Assembly: GCF_004795745.1 (NCBI RefSeq)
Contig: NZ_SDGV01000014.1
Location: 19,566 to 83,565, forward strand
Source of the DNA: Vagococcus silagei
GTDB taxonomy: Bacteria; Bacillota; Bacilli; Lactobacillales; Vagococcaceae
Direction of reading: 5' to 3'
Length of the DNA stretch: 64,000 bases
In this document: positions 24,139 through 33,386 of the stretch, in pieces
Layout: each line of letters begins with the position of its first letter
Position numbering within the stretch: position 1 is the first letter of the stretch
Notes under the pieces: generated by a model
The model's input: only the letters and a program-made list of their open reading frames with translations
What the model was told of the DNA's origin: nothing
The model's database searches: none
Translations under genes and position numbers: made by a program

Positions 24139-25509
24139 CTATTCATTCTGCGGTTCCCATGTGGGTAAAAATGTTTCACCTAAAAAACTGGTATCATACT
24201 TGCCAGCAATAATATCAGGATGTGTAATTAAATCTAATTGAAATTCTTGATTGGTTGTCACGCCTTCTGTCACAAGTTCGCCTAAAGCGCGTTGCATTTT
24301 TCTCAATGCTTCAATCCGTGTCTCAGCATGAACAATCACTTTGGCAATCATTGAATCATAAAATGGCGGAATTAAATAATCACTATACACACCACTATCG
24401 ACCCTTAAACCCATACCACCACTCGGTAAATATAAATTTTTAATTCTTCCTGGTGCAGGGGCAAAATTTCGGGTAGCATCTTCAGCGTTAATCCGACATT
24501 CAATTGCAAACCCTTTTAATTCGATGTCACTTTGTTTTAAGGACAGCTTTTCACCCGCCGCAATTTGTAATTGCCATTTCACAATATCAACACCTGTCAC
24601 CATTTCTGTTACTGGGTGCTCAACTTGAATTCGGGTATTCATTTCCATAAAGTAGAAATTTTGATCAGCGTCAACTAGGAATTCGATGGTACCAGCATTT
24701 TCATAATTCACCGCATAGGCGGCTTTCAAGGCCGCTTGCCCCATCTTGTCCCTAAGTTCAGCACTCAGAGTGAGTGAAGGTGCTTCCTCGAGAACTTTTT
24801 GATTATTTCGTTGTAAGGAACAATCACGCTCACCGAGATGGATGACATTGCCATATTCATCGGCCAAAACTTGAATTTCAATATGTTTGGCTGGATAAAT
24901 TATTTTTTCAATATACATTTGCCCGTTACCAAATGAGGCTAAGGCTTCCTGTTGTGCCGAATGAAATTGTTCTGCCAATTCTGATGATGTTAAAACTTTC
25001 CTAATCCCTTTGCCACCACCACCCGCAGCAGCTTTCAACATTAAAGGGTAACCAATTTCTTTGGCAATTTTTTCAGCCTCGATTAGATTGGAGACTTCGC
25101 CTTTACTTCCAGGAATGACTGGAACACCAGCGTTTTGCATCAGAGTTCGGGCATTGATTTTATTACCCATCTCATCAATTGTTTTACCTTTAGGACCAAT
25201 AAATTTAATTTGACAGTCTTCACACATTTGTGCGAATAAACTATTCTCCGCTAGAAAACCAAAACCAGGATGAATCGCTTCAGAATTGGTTACTACGGCT
25301 GCACTTAAAATTTGTTGCATGTTCAAATATGAATCGGTTGCTCGTGCTTTACCGATACAAATCGCTTCATCTGCAAGTTCGACATGTAGTGCTTCTTTGT
25401 CCGCTTCGGAAAAGACTGCAACGGTCTTAATGCCTAATTCACGACATGCACGAATGATTCGAACTGCAATTTCACCACGGTTTGCAATTAATACTTTTCC
25501 AAATGCCAT
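24139..25509 (-). CDS. accC: Biotin carboxylase subunit of acetyl-CoA carboxylase
   Basis: 456-aa ATP-grasp enzyme that carboxylates biotin on AccB. Begins Phe-Gly-Lys-Val-Leu-Ile-Ala-Asn-Arg-Gly-Glu-Ile-Ala; the glycine-rich ATP loop Ala-Ala-Gly-Gly-Gly-Gly-Lys-Gly is near residue 162, His-Leu-Gly-Glu-Arg-Asp-Cys-Ser near 230, and the catalytic region Glu-Met-Asn-Thr-Arg-Ile-Gln-Val-Glu-His near 290. I use ATG 25509, 4 nt after the fabZ stop with GGGG about 9 nt upstream; an in-frame TTG at 25524 lies inside fabZ. Confidence 0.96.
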   Translation of the reverse strand: MAFGKVLIANRGEIAVRIIRACRELGIKTVAVFSEADKEALHVELADEAICIGKARATDSYLNMQQILSAAVVTNSEAIHPGFGFLAENSLFAQMCEDCQIKFIGPKGKTIDEMGNKINARTLMQNAGVPVIPGSKGEVSNLIEAEKIAKEIGYPLMLKAAAGGGGKGIRKVLTSSELAEQFHSAQQEALASFGNGQMYIEKIIYPAKHIEIQVLADEYGNVIHLGERDCSLQRNNQKVLEEAPSLTLSAELRDKMGQAALKAAYAVNYENAGTIEFLVDADQNFYFMEMNTRIQVEHPVTEMVTGVDIVKWQLQIAAGEKLSLKQSDIELKGFAIECRINAEDATRNFAPAPGRIKNLYLPSGGMGLRVDSGVYSDYLIPPFYDSMIAKVIVHAETRIEALRKMQRALGELVTEGVTTNQEFQLDLITHPDIIAGKYDTSFLGETFLPTWEPQNE

Positions 25510-25513
25510 CAGA

Positions 25514-25945
25514 CTATGCCCCAATAATAAAGGTCATTAAGGCTTGACAGACAACTTTATCTTCAACTTTAGCTGTTGCTTTGCCGACACCGATATTTCC
25601 TTTACGTTTAATAATTTCCATTTCCATTACTAAAACATCACCTGGCACCACTTTTTGGCGGAATTTTACTTTATCAATACCACCTAAATAGCCTGTTTTA
25701 CCTTGAAATTCTTCACTTTTTAAAAGTGGAATTGAGCCTGTTTGAGCAAGAGCTTCTAAAATTAAGACGCCTGGCATCACTGGCTCTCCTGGAAAATGTC
25801 CAGGGAAGAAATGCTCGTTGTAAGTCACATTTTTAATGGCTTTAACATATTTTCCTGGTTCTAATTCAGTTACTTTGTCTACCATCATAATTGGGTAGCG
25901 ATTGGGAATAATCTCCATAATTTCTTGAACGTTTAATTGCATCAT
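25514..25945 (-). CDS. fabZ: 3-hydroxyacyl-ACP dehydratase FabZ
   Basis: 143-aa hot-dog-fold dehydratase that removes water from 3-hydroxyacyl-ACP in each elongation cycle. Catalytic His50 in His-Phe-Pro-Gly-Glu-Pro-Val-Met-Pro-Gly and Glu64 in Leu-Glu-Ala-Leu-Ala-Gln are present. Lies between accB and accC as in other Lactobacillales fab clusters. Enterococci also have FabN, a dehydratase/isomerase homologue coded elsewhere; position in the cluster favours FabZ, but isomerase activity cannot be excluded by sequence reading. Two ATGs are adjacent at the start, after AGGAGG. Confidence 0.93.
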   Translation of the reverse strand: MMQLNVQEIMEIIPNRYPIMMVDKVTELEPGKYVKAIKNVTYNEHFFPGHFPGEPVMPGVLILEALAQTGSIPLLKSEEFQGKTGYLGGIDKVKFRQKVVPGDVLVMEMEIIKRKGNIGVGKATAKVEDKVVCQALMTFIIGA

Positions 25946-25953
25946 TCTGCCTC

Positions 25954-26427
25954 CTATTTCACTTTAAACAACGGTTGTCCAAATTCAACAACCATTTCAT
26001 TTTCGAATGAGATTTCAATAATTTCTCCTGCAACCTCACTTTTGATTTCATTCATAATTTTCATTGCTTCAATGATCGCCACAGTATCACCCACTGCGAC
26101 CGTGTCACCTACTTTTTTATAGGGTGTAGCACTTGGATCACTTGATGTATAAGCTACCCCAACTAACGGAGCAGTAATCACATGATTCACAGCACTTTCC
26201 TCCACGGGTGTTTTAGTTTCAACAATCGGTACTTCCACTTTTTGCGTGGGAGTCAAACTGACTGGTGCTTCTGGTGTTGGAACAGTTGTTGATTGTTCGA
26301 AATTTCTTTGACTGGCTTGTTCTTGTTTACTCAAATATAAATCCAAATCTTCAAGTGACAAGTCAAGTTCTCGAATTGAACTTTGGTCAAAGAAATTTAA
26401 TAGTTCCATTAATTCACTTGTTATCAT
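25954..26427 (-). CDS. accB: Biotin carboxyl carrier protein
   Basis: 157-aa carrier of acetyl-CoA carboxylase. The C-terminal biotinyl domain (about 83-157) has the biotin-accepting Lys123 in Glu-Ala-Met-Lys-Ile-Met-Asn-Glu, a variant of the usual Ala-Met-Lys-Met. The middle (about 38-80) is a Pro/Thr/Val-rich flexible linker, and the N-terminal helix matches other AccB proteins. It lies 1 nt after fabF and 8 nt before fabZ. Confidence 0.95.
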   Translation of the reverse strand: MITSELMELLNFFDQSSIRELDLSLEDLDLYLSKQEQASQRNFEQSTTVPTPEAPVSLTPTQKVEVPIVETKTPVEESAVNHVITAPLVGVAYTSSDPSATPYKKVGDTVAVGDTVAIIEAMKIMNEIKSEVAGEIIEISFENEMVVEFGQPLFKVK

Positions 26428-26428
26428 C

Positions 26429-27667
26429 TTAATTACCTCGCCATTTCTTCAAACAAAGGACTGCATTATGTCCACCAAATCCAAGTGAATTACTTAAGGT
26501 GTAGTTAACTTCTGTTTGGCGTGGTTGCCCTGGTACATAATCTAAATCACATGTTTCATCTGGATTTTCTAAACCAATTGTTGGTGGAATCACATCATTT
26601 TCTAAGGCTGTAATACAAGCTAGCGCTTCAACTGCACCAGCGGCACCTAAAAGATGCCCAACCATACTTTTTGTACTTGAAACTGGAATTTTATATGCAT
26701 AATCGCCAAATGCATATTTAATAGCTGTTGTTTCAGCACCGTCATTAGTTGGTGTGCTTGTACCATGAGCATTGATATAGCTAATTTCTTCTTTTGCAAT
26801 ACCAGCTTCATCAATCGCTAAGAGCATACATTTACCGGCACCAGAACCATCAGCATTGGGACTCGTAATATGATGTGCATCACAGTTTGATCCATAACCT
26901 GCAACTTCAGCATAAATTTTTGCGGCACGTGCTTTTGCATGTTCCAATTCTTCAAGCACTAAGATTGCACTACCTTCACCCATTACAAAACCATCACGAT
27001 CTTTATCAAAAGGACGAGATGCAATTGTTGGATCTGTTTCTTCTGAAAGTGCTGTTAAAGCAGCAAAACCACCAATGCCAATTTCACAAATTGTTGCTTC
27101 TGCTCCTCCAGCAAAGACTACATCAGCATAACCATGCTTAATATCGCGGAAAGCTTCACCAATGGCATTTGTTGAAGAGGCACATGCTGTTACAATCGAC
27201 GAACAATTTCCTTTGGCACCAATTTTGATTGCTACGTTGGCCGCTGCCATATTACCAATCACCATTGGTACGAAAAGTGGTGCAATTCGTTTAGGCCCTT
27301 TTTTAGACATGCGAATAACTTGGTTTTGAATAGTTTCCATACCACCAATTCCTGAGCTGACCATTGATCCCACTCGGTCCGCATTTGATTCATCAATGAT
27401 TAAGCCACAATCTTGTAAAGCTTGTTCGGCAGCAGCTATCGCATAAACAGAATACATATCCATACGTTTGACATCTTTTTTTGCCATATATAAAGTCGGA
27501 TCGAAATCTTTCACTTCACCTGCAACTGTAATACCTGTTTCATTAGCATCAAAACGTGAGATGGGTGCAATCCCATTTTTACCTTCACGTAAATTTGTCA
27601 TCGTTTCTTGGGCCGTATTTCCAAGAGGAGTTACGGCACCAATCCCTGTAATTACGACTCTTCTCAT
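26429..27667 (-). CDS. fabF: 3-oxoacyl-ACP synthase II (FabF)
   Basis: 412-aa elongating condensing enzyme. Catalytic Cys162 in Val-Thr-Ala-Cys-Ala-Ser-Ser, His in Asn-Ala-His-Gly-Thr-Ser-Thr near residue 300 and His in Val-Gly-His-Leu-Leu-Gly-Ala-Ala near 337 form the Cys-His-His triad. Extends malonyl-ACP with acyl-ACP of growing length. Thirteen nt after fabG, 1 nt before accB. Confidence 0.96.
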   Translation of the reverse strand: MRRVVITGIGAVTPLGNTAQETMTNLREGKNGIAPISRFDANETGITVAGEVKDFDPTLYMAKKDVKRMDMYSVYAIAAAEQALQDCGLIIDESNADRVGSMVSSGIGGMETIQNQVIRMSKKGPKRIAPLFVPMVIGNMAAANVAIKIGAKGNCSSIVTACASSTNAIGEAFRDIKHGYADVVFAGGAEATICEIGIGGFAALTALSEETDPTIASRPFDKDRDGFVMGEGSAILVLEELEHAKARAAKIYAEVAGYGSNCDAHHITSPNADGSGAGKCMLLAIDEAGIAKEEISYINAHGTSTPTNDGAETTAIKYAFGDYAYKIPVSSTKSMVGHLLGAAGAVEALACITALENDVIPPTIGLENPDETCDLDYVPGQPRQTEVNYTLSNSLGFGGHNAVLCLKKWRGN

Positions 27668-27680
27668 GTTTGTTTATCTC

Positions 27681-28415
27681 CTATCCATTCATTACCATTC
27701 CACCATCAACATTTAAAACTTGACCTGTGATGTATGGTTGCGTTGCTAAAAATAGTGCTGCTTGAGCAATATCTTTTGTTGTTCCCATCTTGTTTAACGG
27801 AATTTGTTGTACAGCTTGCTCTTTTACTTTGATATTCAAACTATTAGTCATCTCTGTTTCAATAAAGCCTGGTGCAATCGCATTACATGTAATGCCACGA
27901 CTTGCTAATTCACGAGCGACTGATTTGGTTAAACCAATCACCCCAGCTTTACTTGCAGCATAATTTGCTTGACCCGCATTTCCAATCAAACCAATCACAC
28001 TTGAAAGGTTAATAATCGTACCTGATCTTTGCTTCAACATAATTTTTGACGCAGCTTGAATTGTATTAAAACTACCTTTAAGATTCACATTTAAGACAGT
28101 ATCAAAGTCCTCTTCAGACATTCGCATGATGAGTCCATCTCGCGTAATACCAGCATTATTAATTAGAACATCAACTGAACCAAATGTTTCTTTTGCCTCA
28201 TTAATGAGTCGCTTAGCAACTTCTTTTTCCTGAACATCGCCCAAAACGATATGAACTTTTACTCCTATTGCTTCAATTTGTTCGATAATTTCAACTGGAA
28301 TCTCTTGACGTGCATTTAACACAATGTTAGCTCCCGCTTTAGCAAAATCTAATGCCAATTGTCGACCAATACCACGAGAACTACCAGTTATGATAACCGT
28401 TTTACTTTTTAACAT
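27681..28415 (-). CDS. fabG: 3-oxoacyl-ACP reductase FabG
   Basis: 244-aa short-chain dehydrogenase that reduces 3-oxoacyl-ACP with NADPH. Cofactor motif Gly-Ser-Ser-Arg-Gly-Ile-Gly at residues 11-17, Asn-Asn-Ala-Gly at 86-89, and catalytic Ser139, Tyr152 and Lys156 (Tyr-Ala-Ala-Ser-Lys). The start overlaps the end of fabD by 14 nt. Confidence 0.96.
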   Translation of the reverse strand: MLKSKTVIITGSSRGIGRQLALDFAKAGANIVLNARQEIPVEIIEQIEAIGVKVHIVLGDVQEKEVAKRLINEAKETFGSVDVLINNAGITRDGLIMRMSEEDFDTVLNVNLKGSFNTIQAASKIMLKQRSGTIINLSSVIGLIGNAGQANYAASKAGVIGLTKSVARELASRGITCNAIAPGFIETEMTNSLNIKVKEQAVQQIPLNKMGTTKDIAQAALFLATQPYITGQVLNVDGGMVMNG

Positions 28416-29349
28416 TGTTTTCTCCTAGTTTTTCTTGTAATTTTGATAATGTTTTCAGATTTTCAACATTATAAACTGTGACACTCCGATCAATTTTCTT
28501 AATAAAGCTAGAAAGTGCTCGACCAGGGCCCACCTCAATAAAAGTATCTACACCATCTTTTATCATTTGTAAAACCAAATCTTCCCAATAAACAGGTGAC
28601 ATGACTTGTTTTGTTAACAGATCTCTAATTTCAGAAACATCTTTAATTTGGTGACCATTTACGTTCGTATAGGTTGGAATTTGTAAGGCTTTAAAATTAA
28701 TATCAGCTAGAACAAGGGATAATTCATCACTCGCTTCTTTTAAGAGTGAAGTATGGAATGGACCACTTACATTCAGAGGAATCACTTTTTTCGCTCCTTC
28801 ATTTAATAGCTCCTCACTTGCTCGCAATACAGCATTCTTGTGTCCTGCAATGACGATTTGTCCGGGCATATTATAATTAGCCGGTACCACTAATTCATTA
28901 CCAGAACATTTTTGGCAAACATTCTCAACTATTTGACGATCCAAACCCATAACGGCTGCCATTGCACCTACACCGTCTGGGACAGTTTGACTCATCAAAC
29001 GGCCTCTTATCTGAACCAGTTTTAAGGCTTCTTCAAAGGATAATGCTTGAGACTCAACTAAAGCGGTGTACTCACCTAAACTTAAGCCGGCAACCGCTGT
29101 AGGTCTGATATGACACATTTCTTTTATTAATTCTGATATGGCCACACTAACTGCCAAAATTGCAGGTTGTGTGAACTCTGTTTGATTTAATCTTCCTTCA
29201 TCTTCAAAAAGCACGGATAACAAATCAAATGAGACCTGTTCATTCGCAAATTCTAAATTCTTTTTGAAATTATCAGAAGATTCAAAAAATTCCTTGCCCA
29301 TGCCAAGGTATTGTGCACCTTGGCCGCTATAAACAAATGCAATTGTCAT
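28402..29349 (-). CDS. fabD: Malonyl-CoA:ACP transacylase FabD
   Basis: 315-aa transacylase loading malonyl groups onto ACP. Nucleophile Ser90 in Gly-Leu-Ser-Leu-Gly-Glu, and catalytic His near residue 200 in Gly-Pro-Phe-His-Thr-Ser. Gln of Ser-Gly-Gln-Gly-Ala-Gln (residues 8-13) forms the oxyanion hole. Ten nt after fabK. Confidence 0.96.
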   Translation of the reverse strand: MTIAFVYSGQGAQYLGMGKEFFESSDNFKKNLEFANEQVSFDLLSVLFEDEGRLNQTEFTQPAILAVSVAISELIKEMCHIRPTAVAGLSLGEYTALVESQALSFEEALKLVQIRGRLMSQTVPDGVGAMAAVMGLDRQIVENVCQKCSGNELVVPANYNMPGQIVIAGHKNAVLRASEELLNEGAKKVIPLNVSGPFHTSLLKEASDELSLVLADINFKALQIPTYTNVNGHQIKDVSEIRDLLTKQVMSPVYWEDLVLQMIKDGVDTFIEVGPGRALSSFIKKIDRSVTVYNVENLKTLSKLQEKLGENNVKK

Positions 29350-29359
29350 AGAATAACTC

Positions 29360-30325
29360 CTATTCTAACCAAAAATTACTTCGTGATTTTATCACTTCTG
29401 TGGTTTCAGCCATTAGTTCATCAATAATTTCATGACATGTTTGATTTTCTTTTGAAATTAAACCAGCTATTTGACCTGACATCATTGAACTGTCTTTGGT
29501 ATCACCATCAATAACTGCACGCTTCAACGCACCTTTACCCAGATCTTCCAAACGATCAAAGTTTGGTTCTGCTTTCCCGCCTTCTTCGCGTTCTGCTTTT
29601 TCAAATTCTTTGGTTAAGCGATTACGAAGTCCACGTACGGGATGTCCTGTTAATAGTCCCGTAATCACAGTATCAATATCATTGGCTTTTAAAACTTTTT
29701 CTTTAAAATTATTGTGAGCAATCGATTCAGTCGATACTAAAAAGCGTGTCCCTAGTTGAACCGCATCGGCTCCTAGCATCAATGCTGCCGCAATGCCACG
29801 TCCGTCACCAATACCTCCTGCTGCTATTACTGGAATATTAACCACATCAGCAACTTGTGGTACTAGAGTCATCGTCGTTGATTTACCGATGTGTCCGCCG
29901 CCTTCCATTCCTTCAACGACTACTGCATCAGCTCCAACACGCTCCATTTTACGCGCGTGTGCAACAGAAGCGATGACAGGAATCACAATAATTCCAGCTT
30001 CTTTGAAACGTGCCATGTATTTAGCCGGTGAACCAGCACCAGTTGTAATCACACGAATTTTTTCTTCAATTACTAAATCGACAATATCATCAACAAAGGG
30101 AGACATCAGCATAATATTTACACCAAATGTACGGTCTGTTAACTGGCGCGCTTTATCAATTTTATCTTTGATAACTTCCTTTGACGCATGTCCAGAAGCA
30201 ATTAAACCTAAGCCTCCTGCATTACTCACCGCACTGGCTAAATTTTCTTCGGCGACCCACGCCATCGCTCCTTGAAATATTGGATAATCAATGCCTAACA
30301 TTTGGCATAATTTTGTCTGTTTCAT
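29360..30325 (-). CDS. fabK: Enoyl-ACP reductase II FabK
   Basis: 321-aa FMN-dependent enoyl-ACP reductase of the nitronate monooxygenase fold, the triclosan-resistant reductase of many Lactobacillales. FMN-binding features include Gln-Gly-Ala-Met-Ala-Trp near residue 18, Glu-Gly-Met-Glu-Gly-Gly-Gly-His near 140 and Ala-Ala-Gly-Gly-Ile near 170. It catalyses the last reduction of each cycle. Located between acpP and fabD; 77 nt separate it from acpP with no clear terminator. Confidence 0.95.
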   Translation of the reverse strand: MKQTKLCQMLGIDYPIFQGAMAWVAEENLASAVSNAGGLGLIASGHASKEVIKDKIDKARQLTDRTFGVNIMLMSPFVDDIVDLVIEEKIRVITTGAGSPAKYMARFKEAGIIVIPVIASVAHARKMERVGADAVVVEGMEGGGHIGKSTTMTLVPQVADVVNIPVIAAGGIGDGRGIAAALMLGADAVQLGTRFLVSTESIAHNNFKEKVLKANDIDTVITGLLTGHPVRGLRNRLTKEFEKAEREEGGKAEPNFDRLEDLGKGALKRAVIDGDTKDSSMMSGQIAGLISKENQTCHEIIDELMAETTEVIKSRSNFWLE

Positions 30326-30402
30326 GTCTTCACCCTTTCAATCCTTTTAAAAAAATAGCTAAAAAAGACGAATCTTTATAGCTATTCTCTATTTATCTTC
30401 TA

Positions 30403-30651
30403 CTATTTGTTTGCTTTAATTTGATTATCTACATAATCCACTAAATCTTGAACTGTTTCTAAACCTTCATCAGTTTCAATTTTAACATCAAAGTCTTCAA
30501 ATTCATCTTCGATATCATTCATAATTTGGAATAAATCTAAACTATCTGCTTCTAGCTCATCCTTTAATTTTGTTGTAACTAATACTTCTTCTTCCTCTTT
30601 ACCTAATTGATCGATAATAATTGCTTGAATTTTTTCAAAAGTTGTTGTCAT
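30403..30651 (-). CDS. acpP: Acyl carrier protein
   Basis: 82-aa acidic carrier with the phosphopantetheine attachment Ser37 in Ala-Asp-Ser-Leu-Asp-Leu. Length and acidic composition are typical. In enterococci the ACP in this cluster is one of two; a second, not in this window, may exist. GGAGG precedes the ATG; lies 19 nt after fabH. Confidence 0.95.
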   Translation of the reverse strand: MTTTFEKIQAIIIDQLGKEEEEVLVTTKLKDELEADSLDLFQIMNDIEDEFEDFDVKIETDEGLETVQDLVDYVDNQIKANK

Positions 30652-30670
30652 TTTTGTTTCCTCCGAATTT

Positions 30671-31645
30671 TTATAATTTTATTAATAAGTTTCCCCAAGT
30701 TAAGCCGCCACCAAATCCTGTAAGCAGTACAATTTGCCCGCTTCCAAAATTAAGTGTCCCTTCATCAATCATATCCGCTAAAAGTAACGGAATTGATGCA
30801 CCGGAGGTATTTCCATAGTGCGCCACATTTGCCAAGAAATGTTCACGCGGAATTTTTGTTTTCTTAGAAAGTGCATCCAGTAAGCGTTCGTTCGCCTGAT
30901 GCGGCAATACGTAGTCTAACACTAGATTCTTTTCTTCAATGTCAGTTAACATTAACTTCATTTGTTTGGCAACATCTCTAACGACAAAATCAAATATTTT
31001 TTTTCCATCCATTGTTAAAAATTCAGCATCTTCTGTTTTTTGACTAATATTTGGAAATTCTTTTGTGTTTTGACGTGTTGTTAATGATGATCCTCTTGTT
31101 CCATCAGAAGCCAAGCGTTCGCCAAGAAAATGTGAGGTTGCTGCTGTGTTTTCAAGTAGTACGCCTGCAGCACCATCTCCGAATAAAACTGCCGTTCGCC
31201 GATCTTGCCAATTTAGGACACTCGACATCTTCTCCGCACCAATCACAAGTCCTTTTTGATAAATGCCAGATTGCATCAGTTTTTCGGCAACTGATAAAGC
31301 ATAGACAAATCCTGAGCAAGCTGCACTCACATCAAATGCAAATGCTTGTTGCGCGCCGAGTTTTCCTTGGACCAGACATGCTGTGGAAGGTGTGCCATAT
31401 TCACTAGTCATTGTCGCAACAATAATAAAATCAATTGATGAGACATCTCTGTCTTCAACTAATTTTTTGGCAACTTCAAACGCTAGGTCACTCGTTGATT
31501 CATCGAGGGCAATGTGGCGCTCTTTGATGCCAGTTCGGCTTTGAATCCAATCGTCTGACGTATCCATAATTTTTGATAACTCATCATTTGTGACAGTCTT
31601 TTGGGGTAGGTACTTTGCAACCTTTGTGATTTTTGGATACATCAT
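30671..31645 (-). CDS. fabH: 3-oxoacyl-ACP synthase III (FabH)
   Basis: 324-aa initiating condensing enzyme joining acetyl-CoA (or a branched starter) with malonyl-ACP. Catalytic Cys110 in Ala-Ala-Cys-Ser-Gly-Phe, His near residue 248 in His-Gln-Ala-Asn-Glu-Arg and Asn near 278 in Asn-Thr-Ser-Gly-Ala-Ser complete the triad. AAGGAG precedes the start (two adjacent ATGs). Fifteen nt after fabT. Confidence 0.96.
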   Translation of the reverse strand: MMYPKITKVAKYLPQKTVTNDELSKIMDTSDDWIQSRTGIKERHIALDESTSDLAFEVAKKLVEDRDVSSIDFIIVATMTSEYGTPSTACLVQGKLGAQQAFAFDVSAACSGFVYALSVAEKLMQSGIYQKGLVIGAEKMSSVLNWQDRRTAVLFGDGAAGVLLENTAATSHFLGERLASDGTRGSSLTTRQNTKEFPNISQKTEDAEFLTMDGKKIFDFVVRDVAKQMKLMLTDIEEKNLVLDYVLPHQANERLLDALSKKTKIPREHFLANVAHYGNTSGASIPLLLADMIDEGTLNFGSGQIVLLTGFGGGLTWGNLLIKL

Positions 31646-31660
31646 ACTCTCCTTAACAAT

Positions 31661-32101
31661 TTAGTAGTACTTTCTCAGAAATGAATGTAAACTTTGTAAT
31701 CCTTTCATTAAGGCTTCTCGTTCTGTTTCTTCCATTCCTTCTAAAGCCGCCTCAACCATTCGTTTATGGAAATCTTGATGTGCTCGGTAAAATAATCGAC
31801 CTCTGTCTGTTAACTTTAAGCGAACTACCCGGCGGTCAGTTTCACTTCGAACACGATCCACGTAGCCCTTTTTCACTAAATTATTAATCGCGACAGTCAA
31901 CGTTCCGACTGTGATAGATAAATCCTTAGCTACTTCACTACTTGTTTTATTTCCACCCATACCAATTGCTTCGATAGTATGCATCTCTTTGATTGACAAA
32001 TCACTGAAATTACTCTTTTTTAATTCTGTTTCTTCAATCGTCAAAATGTCATTAAAGACTCTTACTAGTTGGGCGTTGATAATGTTAAATTCTTGCGACA
32101 T
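31661..32101 (-). CDS. fabT: MarR-family repressor FabT
   Basis: 146-aa MarR-type dimeric winged-helix protein; in Lactobacillales FabT, loaded with long-chain acyl-ACP, represses the fab operon. The wing and recognition helix lie around residues 55-95 (Lys-Thr-Ser-Ser-Glu-Val-Ala-Lys-Asp-Leu, then Val-Asp-Arg-Val-Arg-Ser-Glu-Thr-Asp-Arg-Arg). It is the first gene of the operon and its upstream region holds five copies of the FabT-type palindrome TTTGA-NNN-TCAAA. Confidence 0.93.
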   Translation of the reverse strand: MSQEFNIINAQLVRVFNDILTIEETELKKSNFSDLSIKEMHTIEAIGMGGNKTSSEVAKDLSITVGTLTVAINNLVKKGYVDRVRSETDRRVVRLKLTDRGRLFYRAHQDFHKRMVEAALEGMEETEREALMKGLQSLHSFLRKYY

Positions 32102-32126
32102 CTTATCAGCCTCTTTTCGTCTATTG

Positions 32127-32283
32127 TTTGATAATCAAAGTATAGAAGTAAAAATAAAAAAAAGCAATCTCGAAATTTAGTTTGAAACTCAAAGTATTAG
32201 TTGAGAAATAATCAAATCATTTAGTTTGAATATCAAAGTATCGATAAAAAATACTTTGAAGCTCAAATGATTTGATGTTCAAA
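32127..32283. promoter_or_regulatory. Array of five FabT-type operators upstream of fabT
   Basis: Five 13-bp inverted repeats TTTGA-NNN-TCAAA: 32127-32139, 32181-32193, 32225-32237, 32255-32267 and 32271-32283. The start-to-start spacings shorten away from the gene (54, 44, 30, 16). FabT boxes in streptococci and enterococci have the same TTTGA/TCAAA arms. The first box sits at the -10 and start region of the predicted promoter. Confidence 0.8.
32139..32167 (-). promoter_or_regulatory. Promoter of the fabT-fab-acc operon
   Basis: Minus-strand -35 TTGCTT (32167-32162) and -10 TATACT (32144-32139) with 17-nt spacing; the -10 touches the first FabT box. Confidence 0.65.
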
Positions 32284-32293
32284 GTATATACGG

Positions 32294-32349
32294 AAATAAT
32301 TTGAAATGCAACACTTTTTTTAAAATATTTTAAAAATAATTTGAAATGC
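32294..32349. repeat. Short direct repeat near the fabT operator region
   Basis: AAATAATTTGAAATGC occurs at 32294-32309 and again at 32334-32349. It contains a TTTGA half of the FabT box without the partner arm. The second copy runs into an inverted repeat GCTTAGTTT...AAACTAAGC (32349-32385), a possible weak terminator after yitT-2. Confidence 0.5.
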
Positions 32350-32391
32350 TTAGTTTATAGGGCTTCTAGCTCCCTCAAACTAAGCTTTAAT

Positions 32392-33306
32392 TTATTTATC
32401 TTCTGGTTTGACTAAGTTTTTGCGGAATTCATTTTGTTGATCTTGATTCCAAAACTGCCCCATGACTGTTTGTGTAGGCATGACATTGATAAAAGCATTT
32501 GCGTCTGCATCATACACAGCATGCTCTAAATCATATAGTTCGTAGCGTGTGACAACAATCATAATTGTCGAAATTTCAGCTTTGGAAAATGCACCCATCC
32601 CAGGTAAAACGGTCATCCCGCGAACTAATTCATTTTGAATTGACTCAATGGTCTCATTGGGTTTTTTAGTCATAATAAAAGCTGTTACTTTTTGATGACT
32701 CACATGGATTGTATCAATCATTTGCGTAGTGCCAAAGATAGAAATAACGGTAAACAAAGCTGATTCCCAGTTAAATAAAAAGCCAGCTGCTACAATAATA
32801 AAGGCATTGATACTTAACATTAATGAACCGACAGACCGTCCAGTTGTTTTAGCAAGGATTAATGAAATGATATCCATCCCGCCAGTACTAAAACCAAATT
32901 TCATAGTTAACCCTACGCCAACACCAGTAATAACACCACCAGCAATTGCGTTCATTAAAATATTGTCAGTTACTTCAACAATCGGCACGATAAGTGTCAT
33001 GACTGTAACTGATAATACTGTGAGCAAACTATAAATGGTTGCCGACTTCCCGAGTTTTATCCAGCCTAAAATAGCAATTGGGATATTAAACAGGAAGATG
33101 AAGATACCGGTATTGATATGGATTCCAAAATTCATGTCAATAAAACTCGATAATAATTGCGAAATCCCATTCAATCCCACCGAAAACACATTGGCAGGTA
33201 TTAAAAATATATTTAAACCTACTGCTAATAAAAAGCCAGCTAAAATGACGATAATTATTTTTTTAATTGTTTCATTTTGTTGATATGCTTTTGTTACATT
33301 GCCCAC
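32392..33306 (-). CDS. YitT family membrane protein (paralogue 2)
   Basis: 304-aa YitT protein with five to six membrane segments (about residues 17-205) including the conserved Ser-Thr-Gly-Gly-Met-Asp near 155, then a DUF2179 domain (215-290). The polar tail after 290 is longer than in the other two copies. It lies just beyond the fabT operator array on the same strand, so it is not part of the fab operon. Role unknown. Confidence 0.88.
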   Translation of the reverse strand: MGNVTKAYQQNETIKKIIIVILAGFLLAVGLNIFLIPANVFSVGLNGISQLLSSFIDMNFGIHINTGIFIFLFNIPIAILGWIKLGKSATIYSLLTVLSVTVMTLIVPIVEVTDNILMNAIAGGVITGVGVGLTMKFGFSTGGMDIISLILAKTTGRSVGSLMLSINAFIIVAAGFLFNWESALFTVISIFGTTQMIDTIHVSHQKVTAFIMTKKPNETIESIQNELVRGMTVLPGMGAFSKAEISTIMIVVTRYELYDLEHAVYDADANAFINVMPTQTVMGQFWNQDQQNEFRKNLVKPEDK

Positions 33307-33386
33307 TTAAAAAGCCTCCTTCATCACCAATCAATAATAAGTAATTACAAGATAATCATACTCGATAAATTATCGAAAAGATATCA

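Noticed and set aside
25510..25524. TTG start for accC at 25524
   Set aside because: It lies inside fabZ, adds no conserved residues, and ATG 25509 has a suitably placed GGGG site.
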